Translations under genes and position numbers: made by a program
From: Streptomyces sp. NBC_00223
Lineage (GTDB): Bacteria; Actinomycetota; Actinomycetes; Streptomycetales; Streptomycetaceae
Direction of reading: 5' to 3'
Length of the DNA: 64,000 nucleotides
Assembly: GCF_036199905.1 (NCBI RefSeq)
Contig: NZ_CP108109.1
Coordinates: 3,767,501 to 3,831,500 of the forward strand
In this document: piece by piece, positions 50,224 through 58,641 of the stretch
How positions within the stretch are numbered: the stretch's first letter is position 1
Layout of the letters: each line of letters opens with the position of its first letter
Notes under the pieces: model-generated
Told to the model about the DNA's origin: nothing
The model's input: only the letters and a program-made list of their open reading frames with translations
Database searches by the model: none

Positions 50224-50915
50224 GAGCCGGACTCCTCGGTAGCGGGGAACTGACTGTCGTGCATCACTTCGGAGACCGGACGTCCCCGGTCGACGGAGTC
50301 GGCCATGCCGGCCTCGCGCGCCACGATGCGTTCGGCGAAGCCGACGATCCGCGGGGCGTCGGGCCCCGGGACGAAGGCCACTCCGTTGCCGTCGGCGATC
50401 ACGTAGTCGCCCGGCCGTACGGTGACGTCGCCGAACTCCACCGGCTCGTCCATCGCGTGCTGGACCACCCGGCCGCGGGCGCTGATCGGCACCACGGCCC
50501 GGGCGAAGACCGGCAGGCCCAGCTCGCCGCTCTCGGAGGCGTCCCGGCAGGCGCCGTCCACCAGCACTCCGGCGATCCCCCGGGCGACGGCCGCCCGGCT
50601 GAGGATGCCGCCCCAGCAGGACACGTCGAGCCGGCCGTCGTTGGCGATGACCAGTACGTCCTGCGGGCCCGAGGCGTCCACCGCGGCGGCGCCGACATGG
50701 CCGGCCGGCCGGTCGGAGCGGCGCGGGCCCACCTGGACGGTCCGCACCCGGCCGGCCACCACCCGGTCCACCGGCCACACCGGGCGCGGGCCGAGCACGA
50801 CGGTGGACAGGCCGTACGCGTCCAGCGCGTCGGAGACCGCGCAGGAGTCCAGGGCCCGCAGCCGTTCCAGCAGGGGGTCCGTCCCGTCGGGCGCGGATGT
50901 CCCGTCCGTCGTCAT
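50220..50915 (-). CDS. RraA/HMG-aldolase-like protein, copy 3
   Basis: A 231-residue RraA-family protein. The active-site pattern is 'DVLVIANDGRLDVSCWGGIL' and 'VLVDGACRDASESGELG'. It overlaps the LigB-like dioxygenase stop by four bases (ATGA at 50912-50915). Three consecutive members of one small family within a pathway operon is unusual; copy 3 is the one next to the dioxygenase and so the best LigK candidate by position only. Confidence 0.88.
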   Translation of the reverse strand: MTTDGTSAPDGTDPLLERLRALDSCAVSDALDAYGLSTVVLGPRPVWPVDRVVAGRVRTVQVGPRRSDRPAGHVGAAAVDASGPQDVLVIANDGRLDVSCWGGILSRAAVARGIAGVLVDGACRDASESGELGLPVFARAVVPISARGRVVQHAMDEPVEFGDVTVRPGDYVIADGNGVAFVPGPDAPRIVGFAERIVAREAGMADSVDRGRPVSEVMHDSQFPATEESGS

Positions 50916-51952
50916 CGTGTCTCCTCCGGACGGTCGTCCTGCCAGGTCATGAAGGCCATCGCGCAGCCGGTGCCGGCCTCGGCGCGGTAGCAGGGCTCGT
51001 AGCCGACCAGCTCGGCCGAGAGCGGGGAGGAGTGCAGCGCCCCCGCGACCACGATCCAGTTGCGCATCTCCGAGGTGCCCGACCGCAGCACGGCGTCCGG
51101 CAGCGCGCGCAGATGGTCGGCGTCCCGGCCGGCCAGCGCGGTGAGGAAGGCCCGGTCCAGCTCCTCGTCCACCACGAAGTGGCTCAGCCCCCCGGAGGCG
51201 ACGATGCCCACCCGCAGGTGCCCGGGGAAGCTCCTGATCGCCTCGCCGAGCGCGACTCCGAAGTCGAAGCAGCGGGCGGCCGACGGCGGGTTCGGCTCCC
51301 AGAAGGTGTTGACGAAGACCGGTACGGTCGGCGGGATGTGGTCCGCGTCGCCGGCGAGCAGCTGCTCGAAGATGAAGCCCCAGCCGTGCGGAATGCCCGA
51401 GTTACCCCATTCACCGGGCGGCAGGTTCCGGGACGCGGCCGGGTCGAACCCGGCGGCGGAGGTCCGCTCGATCAGATGGCGGGCCAGCGCCGCGTGGCCG
51501 GGCCGTACGGTACTGCGCTCGGGCACATTGGCCACCTCGGCGACGGCAAGACCGGGCTTCATCCGGTCCAGCTGCTCCTGGGTGAAGGGCTCGTGCCGCA
51601 TGGTGTCGCCCCAGTAGAAGGCGAACTGCGGCAGCAGCGCGTCGTCGAAGACCTCCTTGTGGTCACTGCTGACCACGACCAGGACGTCCAGCTCGGCGGC
51701 CACGATCCGGCGGCCCAGCTCCTCGATGTCGGCGCGGCAGGCCGCGTGACGGCGGCGGCGCACCTCCAGTGCGCACTCGTCCGCGAAGCCGGGGGCGCGC
51801 AGCGCGAGCAGGTCGTCGTACGCGTACTCCGTGCCCCGGTAGACCAGCGCCTTGTTGGCGCGGTCGGCCTTGGCCCGCAGTCCCCAGTCCTCCGGCGCGG
51901 TGTTCAGCAGCGGTCCGTGGGAGGTGCCCACGCCCAGTACGAGTTCGGCCAT
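50912..51952 (-). CDS. Class III extradiol ring-cleavage dioxygenase, LigB-like
   Basis: A 346-residue protein of the LigB (protocatechuate 4,5-dioxygenase catalytic subunit)/gallate dioxygenase superfamily. Iron and active-site His residues appear in 'GVGTSHGPLLNT', 'VVVSSDHKEVF' and 'ASGGLSHFVVDEELD'. These enzymes open catecholic rings beside the hydroxyls. No LigA subunit, LigC or LigI is seen; with LigJ- and LigK-like neighbours this fits gallate (or a 3-O-methylgallate) better than protocatechuate, because gallate cleavage gives 4-oxalomesaconate directly. Substrate inferred. Confidence 0.85.
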   Translation of the reverse strand: MAELVLGVGTSHGPLLNTAPEDWGLRAKADRANKALVYRGTEYAYDDLLALRAPGFADECALEVRRRRHAACRADIEELGRRIVAAELDVLVVVSSDHKEVFDDALLPQFAFYWGDTMRHEPFTQEQLDRMKPGLAVAEVANVPERSTVRPGHAALARHLIERTSAAGFDPAASRNLPPGEWGNSGIPHGWGFIFEQLLAGDADHIPPTVPVFVNTFWEPNPPSAARCFDFGVALGEAIRSFPGHLRVGIVASGGLSHFVVDEELDRAFLTALAGRDADHLRALPDAVLRSGTSEMRNWIVVAGALHSSPLSAELVGYEPCYRAEAGTGCAMAFMTWQDDRPEETR

Positions 51953-51958
51953 CGCGGC

Positions 51959-52963
51959 TCAGACCTCCAGCCCGAACAGATCGACGGCGTTCGTCTCGAA
52001 CAGCGCCTTGCGGTCCGCGTCGGTGAGCCAGTCGATGTCCTCGATCAGCAGATGGATGTCGTCGATCCAGCGGCCGGTCTTCGGGTCCTTGACCGATCCG
52101 GTGCCCGGCTTCTCGGTGCCGAACAGACAGCGGTCCACACCGACCGTGCGCAGCAGGAACTCGATCGAGTCCTGGGTGTAGAGGCAGGTGTCGTAGTAGA
52201 GGCGGCGCAGCCGCTCCTCGAAGGTGGTGCCCGCCCGCAGCGCGGCCGGGTAGAAGCGGCCCTTCTGGTACGGGATCGCGCCGCCGCCGTGCGACACGAC
52301 GATCTTCAGGTCGGGGAAGTCGTCGAGCACCGTCGACTGGAGCAGCCCGGCCACCGCCAGGGTCTCCTCCTGCACGAAGTGCAGCGAGTAGCTTTCGCGG
52401 GCCGGCGGACGGCAGGCCGCCGAGTGGATGATGGCCGGTACGTCGAGTTCGCAGAGCGTCTCCCACACCGGGTACCAGAAGCGGTCGCCGATGGCGGGCG
52501 GCTGCCGCAGGCCCTCGTAGGGGTCGGTGTTCAGGGTCGCGCCGACGAAGCCCAGCTCGGTGACGCAGCGGCGCAGTTCCTTGGTCCACAGCGCCGGGTC
52601 CAGCTCCATCGACTGCGGCATACCCGCCACGCCCCGGAAGCGGCTGTCCACCTGACAGCACAGCGCGATGACGTCGTTGGTCTCCGCGGTGAACCACTCG
52701 ACCAGATGGGCCGGGCTCTCGCTGTGCATCATCTGGAACGGCCGGGGCGAGATCAGCTGTACGTCCACGCCCGCCTGGTCCAGGTGCTCCAGGTGGGAGA
52801 TCTTGCCGAAGCTCGGATGCGGCGCGTTCAGCGCCTCCACGACATGTTCTCTGGTCACTCCGGAACGGCCGCGCCCGTGGGCGCCGCGGTGGGACAACAG
52901 GCCCGCTTTGTACGCGTAGAGCTTGTCCGGGGCGGTGACGTGCCCGTGAACGTCGATGTACAT
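51959..52963 (-). CDS. Amidohydrolase family hydratase/decarboxylase, LigJ-like
   Basis: A 334-residue metal-dependent TIM-barrel protein of the amidohydrolase-2 (ACMSD) group. The N-terminal metal site is 'YIDVHGHVTAP' (HxH), with 'AIIHSAACRP' and 'VVSHGGGAIPY' further on and a late Asp/Glu in 'RCLFGTEKPG'. Known members include 4-oxalomesaconate hydratase (LigJ) and 5-carboxyvanillate decarboxylase (LigW). First gene of the second catabolic operon, six bases from the LigB-like gene, which favours a LigJ role. AAGGA-type RBS before the ATG at 52963. Confidence 0.87.
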   Translation of the reverse strand: MYIDVHGHVTAPDKLYAYKAGLLSHRGAHGRGRSGVTREHVVEALNAPHPSFGKISHLEHLDQAGVDVQLISPRPFQMMHSESPAHLVEWFTAETNDVIALCCQVDSRFRGVAGMPQSMELDPALWTKELRRCVTELGFVGATLNTDPYEGLRQPPAIGDRFWYPVWETLCELDVPAIIHSAACRPPARESYSLHFVQEETLAVAGLLQSTVLDDFPDLKIVVSHGGGAIPYQKGRFYPAALRAGTTFEERLRRLYYDTCLYTQDSIEFLLRTVGVDRCLFGTEKPGTGSVKDPKTGRWIDDIHLLIEDIDWLTDADRKALFETNAVDLFGLEV

Positions 52964-53537
52964 GGCGCTGTCCTTCTCATGGTCAGAACGGGCGAGGCCC
53001 GCCGTTGCCCCGGGAAGGGTGCCTGCGGCGTCCTTACCGGGTGTCCTGAACCATAGGCATGGTGCGCCCTATGTGGAATAGTTTCAGGGAGAATTCCTCA
53101 TGGTGGGACAGCTAACTGTCCGTGGCACCTCCCCCGACGTCCCGAGGGCCTGGCGTCCCACCCGGCGTGGACCGTCGGCGCCCGGCGAGGGGCGCTCTGA
53201 CGTGCATATATCGCATCCGCCTGAGAAACATCCTAGATCGAATTTCCCCCAGCGGACTGTGCGCCAAAAAAGTTCACCATAAAAGAACCGGCGCATCCGT
53301 CCCTTTCATCACCGCACTTTCCAGCCACCCCACCCTCCCCCGGGCAGGAGTCGGCCGGGGTGCCCGGTCGCGGGCGGGGCGGGTGGGATCGGAATGGGAC
53401 CGGGTTGGTCACGGACCGCGGGAGGTGTCCGGGCGGCGCTGCTAGAAATTGCTCGGCCCCAATCAGTGCCTGGGTCGGTCCGCGGATCACGGCGGGCGGA
53501 CACAGGCCGGGAGACATCCGTAAAGGAGGTGATCAGG
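52964..53537. promoter_or_regulatory. Divergent control region of the catabolic operon and the peptide locus
   Basis: No gene seen in 574 bases. CATAGG (53052-53057) and CCTATG (53068-53073) form an inverted repeat, and GGAATAGT (53075-53082) is the reverse complement of ACTATTCC in front of the IclR gene; both fit operators for the leftward operon. The stretch 53200-53290 is AT-rich with a run of six A residues, a likely promoter area for the peptide gene. Confidence 0.5.
53522..53534 (+). promoter_or_regulatory. Perfect 13-nt Shine-Dalgarno of the peptide gene
   Basis: AAAGGAGGTGATC is a perfect 13-base complement of the conserved 3' end of 16S rRNA (GATCACCTCCTTT). It ends three bases before the ATG at 53538. 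It is the strongest Shine-Dalgarno seen in the window and implies high-level translation of the short peptide. Confidence 0.9.
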
Positions 53538-53654
53538 ATGAAGAAGATCGCCATTCGGAAGGCCGGTTCGGTCCGTCTGACCAGCACCGCGGCGCTCTAC
53601 GGCGGCGCCCCGTGCGGTCCGACCTGGCCCCCGCTGCCCCCGGTCAACTTCTAG
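53538..53654 (+). CDS. Putative RiPP precursor peptide
   Basis: A 38-residue peptide. The first half is basic and leader-like ('MKKIAIRKAGSVRLTSTAAL'). The last 18 residues are a Gly/Pro-rich core candidate, YGGAPCGPTWPPLPPVNF, with one Cys, one Trp and five Pro. A 13-base perfect Shine-Dalgarno precedes the ATG. The next gene, 155 bases on, encodes a membrane HExxH protease with a PqqD/RRE-like domain, then a TPR protein. Size, composition, strong RBS and neighbours suggest a ribosomally made, proteolytically matured peptide. I know no named RiPP class with this core. No other modifying enzyme is seen. Confidence 0.72.
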   Translation: MKKIAIRKAGSVRLTSTAALYGGAPCGPTWPPLPPVNF

Positions 53655-53809
53655 TCGCGCGGCTCAACCCGGCGGCGGGACACGGGACTTCCCGCCCGCC
53701 GCCGGTCACCGAGGACCCCGGCCCCAGTCGCCGTGTGCGCGCCCCGGCCGTCCGCCCACGCGGGCCGCCCGCCCACCGGCCGCCGCCCGGCCATCCGCTT
53801 GGAGGAGCC

Positions 53810-55096
53810 ATGCCAGACAGGTCGGCGACCGCCGAGCCCGGCGAGGACCGGGCGCAAGGGACGGCGGGAACGCCCGGCGCGCCGCCCGCGTCAGGCACGG
53901 CCGACCAGCCGCTCGCCTTCCACGACCTCGTCTTCCAGCCCGACGGCGACGAGGTGACCGTCGGCAGGCTCGACGCGGGCTCGTTCGTGGTGCTCCCGGC
54001 CGACGGCGCCGCGCTGCTGCGCCGGCTCGTCGAGGGCAGCACATGCGCGGAGGCCGCCCGGTGGTACTCCGCCACCTACGGCGAAACCGTCGACATCGCC
54101 GACTTCGTGGCCGACCTCGGCGAACTCGGCTTCCTGCGGCCGCCCGGCGAGAAGGACGCCGCCCCGCCCCCGCCCGTGCGCTGGCAGCGCCTGGGCCGCG
54201 CGGTGTTCTCCCCGGTCGGCGCGGTGCTCTATCTGCTGCTGATCGCCGGCTGGCTGGTCACGACGGTCCGCTCGCCCGACCTCGCGCCCAGCTACCGGCA
54301 CGTGTTCTTCACCCACTACATGTCCGTCCTGGTGGCGACGATGTTCTTCGCCCAGGCGCCGCTGATCCTGCTGCACGAGGCCGCGCACGCGCTGGCCGGA
54401 CGCCGGCTGGGCCTGCGCTCCAAGCTGTCGGTGGGCCGGCGGCTGTACTACGTGGTCGCGCAGACCACCATGGACGGGCTGGTCGCGGTACCGCGCCGCA
54501 AACGCGTCCTGCCGATCCTGGCCGGCATGCTCACCGACATCGGCGTACTGGCCGCGTTCACCCTGGTCGCCGCCGCCACCCGTACCGCCGACGGCGATTT
54601 CTCGCTGATCGGCGGGGTCGCGCTGGGCCTCGCGTACTCCACCGTGCTGCGGCTGGTGTGGCAGTGCTTCTTCTTCCTGCAGACCGATGTGTACTACCTG
54701 GTCGTCACCGTGCTCGGCTGCCTCGATCTCCAGGCGACCGCCAAGCAGTTGCTGGCCAACCGGTGGTCCCGGCTGTGGGGCCGCCCGGCCCGGCACGACC
54801 CGCGGAACTGGCATCCGCGCGACCGCTCCGCCGCCCGCTGGTACTCCGTGCTGATGGGCGTCGGTTACGCCTTCGCCCTGGCGACGATGGCCGTCAATCT
54901 GCCGCCCATCATCAGCCGTGCCTTCCACACCGTGGTGACGCATCTGTCGGGCGGCCCGGCCCACCAGTGGGCCGGCCTCGCGGACAGCGTCGTCTTCCTG
55001 CTGATGGTCGTCGGCGAACTCGGCCTCGCCGGCGCGCTGTACCTGCGCGAGCGGCGGGCCGGGCGCAGAGCCGCCACCACCTGGTCCCCGTCCTGA
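53810..55096 (+). CDS. M50-like membrane metalloprotease with PqqD/RRE-like N-terminal domain
   Basis: A 428-residue protein. Residues 35-110 look like a PqqD-type RiPP recognition element ('GSFVVLPADGAALLRRLVEG' and a following helix pair), which binds leader peptides. Then come about six membrane spans. The second carries the zinc site His189-Glu-Ala-Ala-His193 ('LILLHEAAHALAG'), and Asp293 in 'FLQTDVYYLVV' fits the third ligand, as in site-2-type peptide zinc metalloproteases. GGAGGAG precedes the ATG at 53810. It most likely recognises and cleaves, or exports, the 38-residue peptide. The protease fold is secure; the RRE call is by pattern only. Confidence 0.82.
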   Translation: MPDRSATAEPGEDRAQGTAGTPGAPPASGTADQPLAFHDLVFQPDGDEVTVGRLDAGSFVVLPADGAALLRRLVEGSTCAEAARWYSATYGETVDIADFVADLGELGFLRPPGEKDAAPPPPVRWQRLGRAVFSPVGAVLYLLLIAGWLVTTVRSPDLAPSYRHVFFTHYMSVLVATMFFAQAPLILLHEAAHALAGRRLGLRSKLSVGRRLYYVVAQTTMDGLVAVPRRKRVLPILAGMLTDIGVLAAFTLVAAATRTADGDFSLIGGVALGLAYSTVLRLVWQCFFFLQTDVYYLVVTVLGCLDLQATAKQLLANRWSRLWGRPARHDPRNWHPRDRSAARWYSVLMGVGYAFALATMAVNLPPIISRAFHTVVTHLSGGPAHQWAGLADSVVFLLMVVGELGLAGALYLRERRAGRRAATTWSPS

Positions 55097-55113
55097 CGTC
55101 CCTGGAGTGCCCG

Positions 55114-57378
55114 ATGTCCGCTGAGCCCGCCCACTCCGCAGCGCCCGCAGAAGCAGCCCCGGCCGGGCCCGTGGAAGCAGCCCCCACCGCCGAACCGACT
55201 TCGCAGGCCGACCAGTTGGCGCCCTCGGACCCCGGCCGCCAGCACCTCCTCGTGGTCGGCGAGCTGCGCCGGGACCGTACGGCCCACCGCGCCGGCCTCG
55301 CGCTTCCGCCGCCGCTGCTGCCGGAGATCTCGGCCCACCGGGGACTGCGCGGACCGTACACGGCCGCGGGCACCCTGCTGCGTGCTCTCGTCCCCGGCGC
55401 GCTCGACCGCCGGCCGGAGCTGGTCACCGCCCACGAGGTGGAACTGCTCACCGTGGCACCGGAGTTGCGCGAGCTGATCCCCGCCAACCTGGAGACGCTG
55501 ACCTCGCTGGCCGTGCCCGAGGAGCGGACCCGTTTCTACTCGCGGTGGCGCACGCTGCGGATCGCGCACGGCCTCCAGGAGTTCCTGCGCGAACTGCTGG
55601 AGTCCGACGGCGCCGGTACACGGTCGCTGGTCGTCGAGGACCTGGACCACGCGGACCCTACCGACACGGAGTTCGTCTCGGTACTCCTGCGCAGGACCGA
55701 CCCGGCGCTGCTGACCGTGGTGGCCGGGGGTACGGCCGCGCTGCTCGTCCCCGCGCCGCCCGACCCCGGAGTGGAGCCGGGCACCCCGGCAGGCGAGAAC
55801 CTGGCCGAGGTGCTGGCCCGGCACTGCCGACGGGCCGACGCGCCGCACATACCGGCGCCCGAGAGCACCGAGAACGCCGAGAGCGTCCACGCGCGGGCCG
55901 CCCGCTATGTCGAGGGTGACGCGACCGACGACGACCCCGCCGCCCTGGCCGCGTACGAGAGCCTCGACGCCGCCGAGCGCCGGGAGTTGCACGACCGGCG
56001 GGCCGACGCGCTCGCGGCCGCCGGCGAACGGTCCCTGGCACTGGGCGCGATCCCGTACCACCGCGAACGCGGGAGCGAGCCGTACCGCACCGGCATCGCG
56101 GCCCTCGCCGTGGCCATGGACACCTGCATGCTGCACGGCTTCTACGAGGCGACCCTCGACCTGTGCCGGCGCGGCCGCGCGCTCACCGACGGCGGGCGCT
56201 TCCCTGACCACTGGTGGTACTTCACCGGCAAGATGCCCACCTCGCTGTCCGCGCTCGGCCGCGCCGACGAGGCCGAGGCGATCTGCGACGAGGCCAGGGC
56301 GCGTTCCACCAAGCCCGCCGTGCACATCCAGTGCGCGTACGCGACCGCGATGCTCTTCACCCGGCACCGCGAGCCCAGCCGCCGCGACCACGACCGGGCG
56401 CTGGCCTGGATCAACGAGGCGATCGCGCTGGCCTCCCTGCTGCCCGACCGCCGGCAGCGCGCCTTCAACACCGTCTTCCACAACAACGGGCTCGCGCTGA
56501 TCGAGGCTCATCTCGGCCACGCCGAGGAGGCGCTGCGGCTCGTCACGGAGGGCATCGCCGAACTCGACCGCGATCTGGGCGCCGACGAGCACCATCTGCA
56601 CCGTTCCGTCCTGCGGCACAACCGGGCCACCGTGCTGATCGGGCTCGGCCGGCCGGCCGAGGCGCTCGACGACCTCCGCGCGGTGATCGACCAGGACCCG
56701 CACTACCCGGAGTACCACTTCGACCTGGGCAATCTGCTGCGCCTGATGGGCCGTGAGCAGGACGCGCTCGCCGCCTACGAGACGGCGCTGCGCCTCGGCC
56801 CGCCCTTCCCCGAGGTGTACTACAACCGCGGCGACCTCAGGAACGACGCCGGGGACGTCGAGGGCGCGCTCGCGGACTTCAGCTATGTGCTGGAGCTGGA
56901 CCCCAGCTTTGTGAACGCGTACGTCAACCGGGCCGGTCTGCTGCTGGACCTCGGCGATCTCGACGCGGCCGAGCGGGACGCGGCGGCCGGCCTCGCCCTG
57001 GCCCCGGAGCACCCGCATCTGCTCGCCGTGCTCGGCCAGGTGCACGCCGAGCGCGACGACGCCGAGGCCGCGCGGGAGGCGTTCGGGAGGGCGCTGCTCG
57101 CCGACCCCGACCTGGTGCCGGCGCTGTGCGGCCGGGCGACGGCGGCGTACGAGGGCGGGGACCTGGACGCCGCCCTGGACGACCTGCGCCGCGCGGTCGA
57201 ACTGACGCCGGACGACCCGGCCGTGCGCTACAACCGCGCCTTCGTGCTGCGGCAGGCCGGCCGCTGGGACGACGCGCTCGCCGACCTCGACATCGCCGCG
57301 GAACTGCTGCCGGACGACACGGACATCACCGAAGCCCGCGAGGAGTGCCTGGCCCGCAGGAGCATGGCGATCGGCTGA
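55114..57378 (+). CDS. Large TPR protein with a degenerate ATPase-like N-terminal region
   Basis: A 754-residue cytoplasmic protein. After an Ala/Pro-rich start (1-40), residues 45-260 resemble the ATPase part of large AAA/LuxR-type regulators: 'RSLVVEDLDHADPTD' (171-185) looks like Walker B, but no Walker A is present, so ATP binding is doubtful. From about 300 to 750 it is a series of tetratricopeptide repeats, for example 'PEVYYNRGDLRNDAGDVEGA' and 'PAVRYNRAFVLRQAGRWDDA'. TPR domains bind peptides and proteins. Eighteen bases downstream of the protease gene; a scaffold or peptide-sensing part of the same system. Confidence 0.8.
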   Translation: MSAEPAHSAAPAEAAPAGPVEAAPTAEPTSQADQLAPSDPGRQHLLVVGELRRDRTAHRAGLALPPPLLPEISAHRGLRGPYTAAGTLLRALVPGALDRRPELVTAHEVELLTVAPELRELIPANLETLTSLAVPEERTRFYSRWRTLRIAHGLQEFLRELLESDGAGTRSLVVEDLDHADPTDTEFVSVLLRRTDPALLTVVAGGTAALLVPAPPDPGVEPGTPAGENLAEVLARHCRRADAPHIPAPESTENAESVHARAARYVEGDATDDDPAALAAYESLDAAERRELHDRRADALAAAGERSLALGAIPYHRERGSEPYRTGIAALAVAMDTCMLHGFYEATLDLCRRGRALTDGGRFPDHWWYFTGKMPTSLSALGRADEAEAICDEARARSTKPAVHIQCAYATAMLFTRHREPSRRDHDRALAWINEAIALASLLPDRRQRAFNTVFHNNGLALIEAHLGHAEEALRLVTEGIAELDRDLGADEHHLHRSVLRHNRATVLIGLGRPAEALDDLRAVIDQDPHYPEYHFDLGNLLRLMGREQDALAAYETALRLGPPFPEVYYNRGDLRNDAGDVEGALADFSYVLELDPSFVNAYVNRAGLLLDLGDLDAAERDAAAGLALAPEHPHLLAVLGQVHAERDDAEAAREAFGRALLADPDLVPALCGRATAAYEGGDLDAALDDLRRAVELTPDDPAVRYNRAFVLRQAGRWDDALADLDIAAELLPDDTDITEAREECLARRSMAIG

Positions 57379-57431
57379 CGGCACCGCCATGGCGCCCGGG
57401 CGCCGCGGAACTACGGCCCGGGCGGGCGCCG

Positions 57432-58136
57432 TTACGGCCTCGGCGGCTGCCACCAGGGTGACCGCGGCGACCAGCGGTCGAACGCCCGGCGGGTGCTGTC
57501 CCGTACGGCGGCGGCCAGTCGCGCGAGGGCGGCGGTGACGGACTCCTCGTCGCCGCCGCCGAAGGTCTCGGGTGGTCGCGGGCCCGGCCGGCGCGCGGCC
57601 GCCGGGCCGTGCCCGTAGCCGTACCCGGCCGCGCCCGTGACGCCGCCCCCGACCCCGCCCGTGACGCCGCCCCCGACCCCGCCGGCATCCGCGTCCCCGC
57701 CCGCGTCCTCGCCCGCGTCCACGTGCGCGGCCAGCAACGCGGTCATCCGCTCCGCGCGTTCGGCCATCGCCTTGCGCCGCAGCGCCCGCAGCGCGCCGGC
57801 GGGCAGGCCGAAACACTGCTCGTACGAGCGGATCAGCGACTCCGAGGGAATCCGCCGTCCTTTTTCGATGGCCGAGAACACACTGTGCGCGCTGTAGCCC
57901 AATCGCTGGGCGAGGGCCCGTAGGGAAAGGCCGTGCTCCAGCCGTAAACGGTGCAGGGTCAGTCCCAGATCCCGCTCGGCGCGGCCGATGTCGGCGGAGG
58001 AGAGCGTGGGCGATGTCGCAGGTCGGACCGGATCGGCCGGCCTGGACGCGGTGCCGGGCGCGCCGCCGCCCGGTGCGCCCGCACGCCCGAACGGGACGCC
58101 GACCCGCCGGCTGTTCTCCGGGCTCCGAAATTCCAT
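57432..58136 (-). CDS. XRE-family transcriptional regulator
   Basis: A 234-residue regulator. A disordered start (1-45) is followed by an XRE helix-turn-helix at 57-118 ('RLEHGLSLRALAQRLGYSAH' and 'SVFSAIEKGRRIPSES'). The C-terminal half holds a Gly/Val repeat (two copies of GGVGGGVTG) and a short helical end. It converges on the TPR gene, so it could be a regulator of the peptide locus, or could act on its divergent neighbour, the large glycosidase. Confidence 0.8.
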   Translation of the reverse strand: MEFRSPENSRRVGVPFGRAGAPGGGAPGTASRPADPVRPATSPTLSSADIGRAERDLGLTLHRLRLEHGLSLRALAQRLGYSAHSVFSAIEKGRRIPSESLIRSYEQCFGLPAGALRALRRKAMAERAERMTALLAAHVDAGEDAGGDADAGGVGGGVTGGVGGGVTGAAGYGYGHGPAAARRPGPRPPETFGGGDEESVTAALARLAAAVRDSTRRAFDRWSPRSPWWQPPRP

Positions 58137-58641
58137 AAGGCCACCGTCTCCTTGTGGTCAGTGCGCGAAATCCGGCCGCCTCGTGCGCAGTGATCCGCCG
58201 CCCGGCCGCGGTGACGGCATCGGTTCGCAAGCATCGTTCCGCACGCAGGTATGCGCATTCCTGGGAAGCGGAACATTCCGTGCCCACGGGAGCGCCCGGT
58301 GGGACCCACGGGACGAGCCGCCCGACACACACAGGTTCTTGCGCAAGAAAGTAGAGATTTGGCAAAGCTGCATCCTGATATTGCGGTGCAGTGTCCGCGA
58401 CATTACGGTGCCCTTGCGCCGTCACCGCCCGCACCACCCCGGGCACCATCCCGCAGTCGCACGCGTCCGCTTGTGATCCCCCGTCCCCCCACCCGTCACG
58501 GAACCCGCACCGCGTCCGGCCGCGCTCACCGAGGGCCCCGGCGCCGGCTCCGCCTCAGCTCCATGCGCCTCCCCCATTCACGCCGCCCAACAGCGGTCGA
58601 ACGGTGCACACACGGCATTCCATGTCGAAAAGGAGCAGACG
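58137..58641. other. Intergenic region upstream of the large glycosidase
   Basis: About 500 bases with no convincing gene. It should hold the divergent promoters of the XRE gene and the glycosidase. GC is lower at 58330-58400. No clear palindrome was found. Confidence 0.4.

Noticed and set aside
54865-58449. A 1194-residue minus-strand open frame
   Set aside because: Antisense to the TPR gene. Only its 57432-58136 area, in a different frame, holds a real XRE gene.
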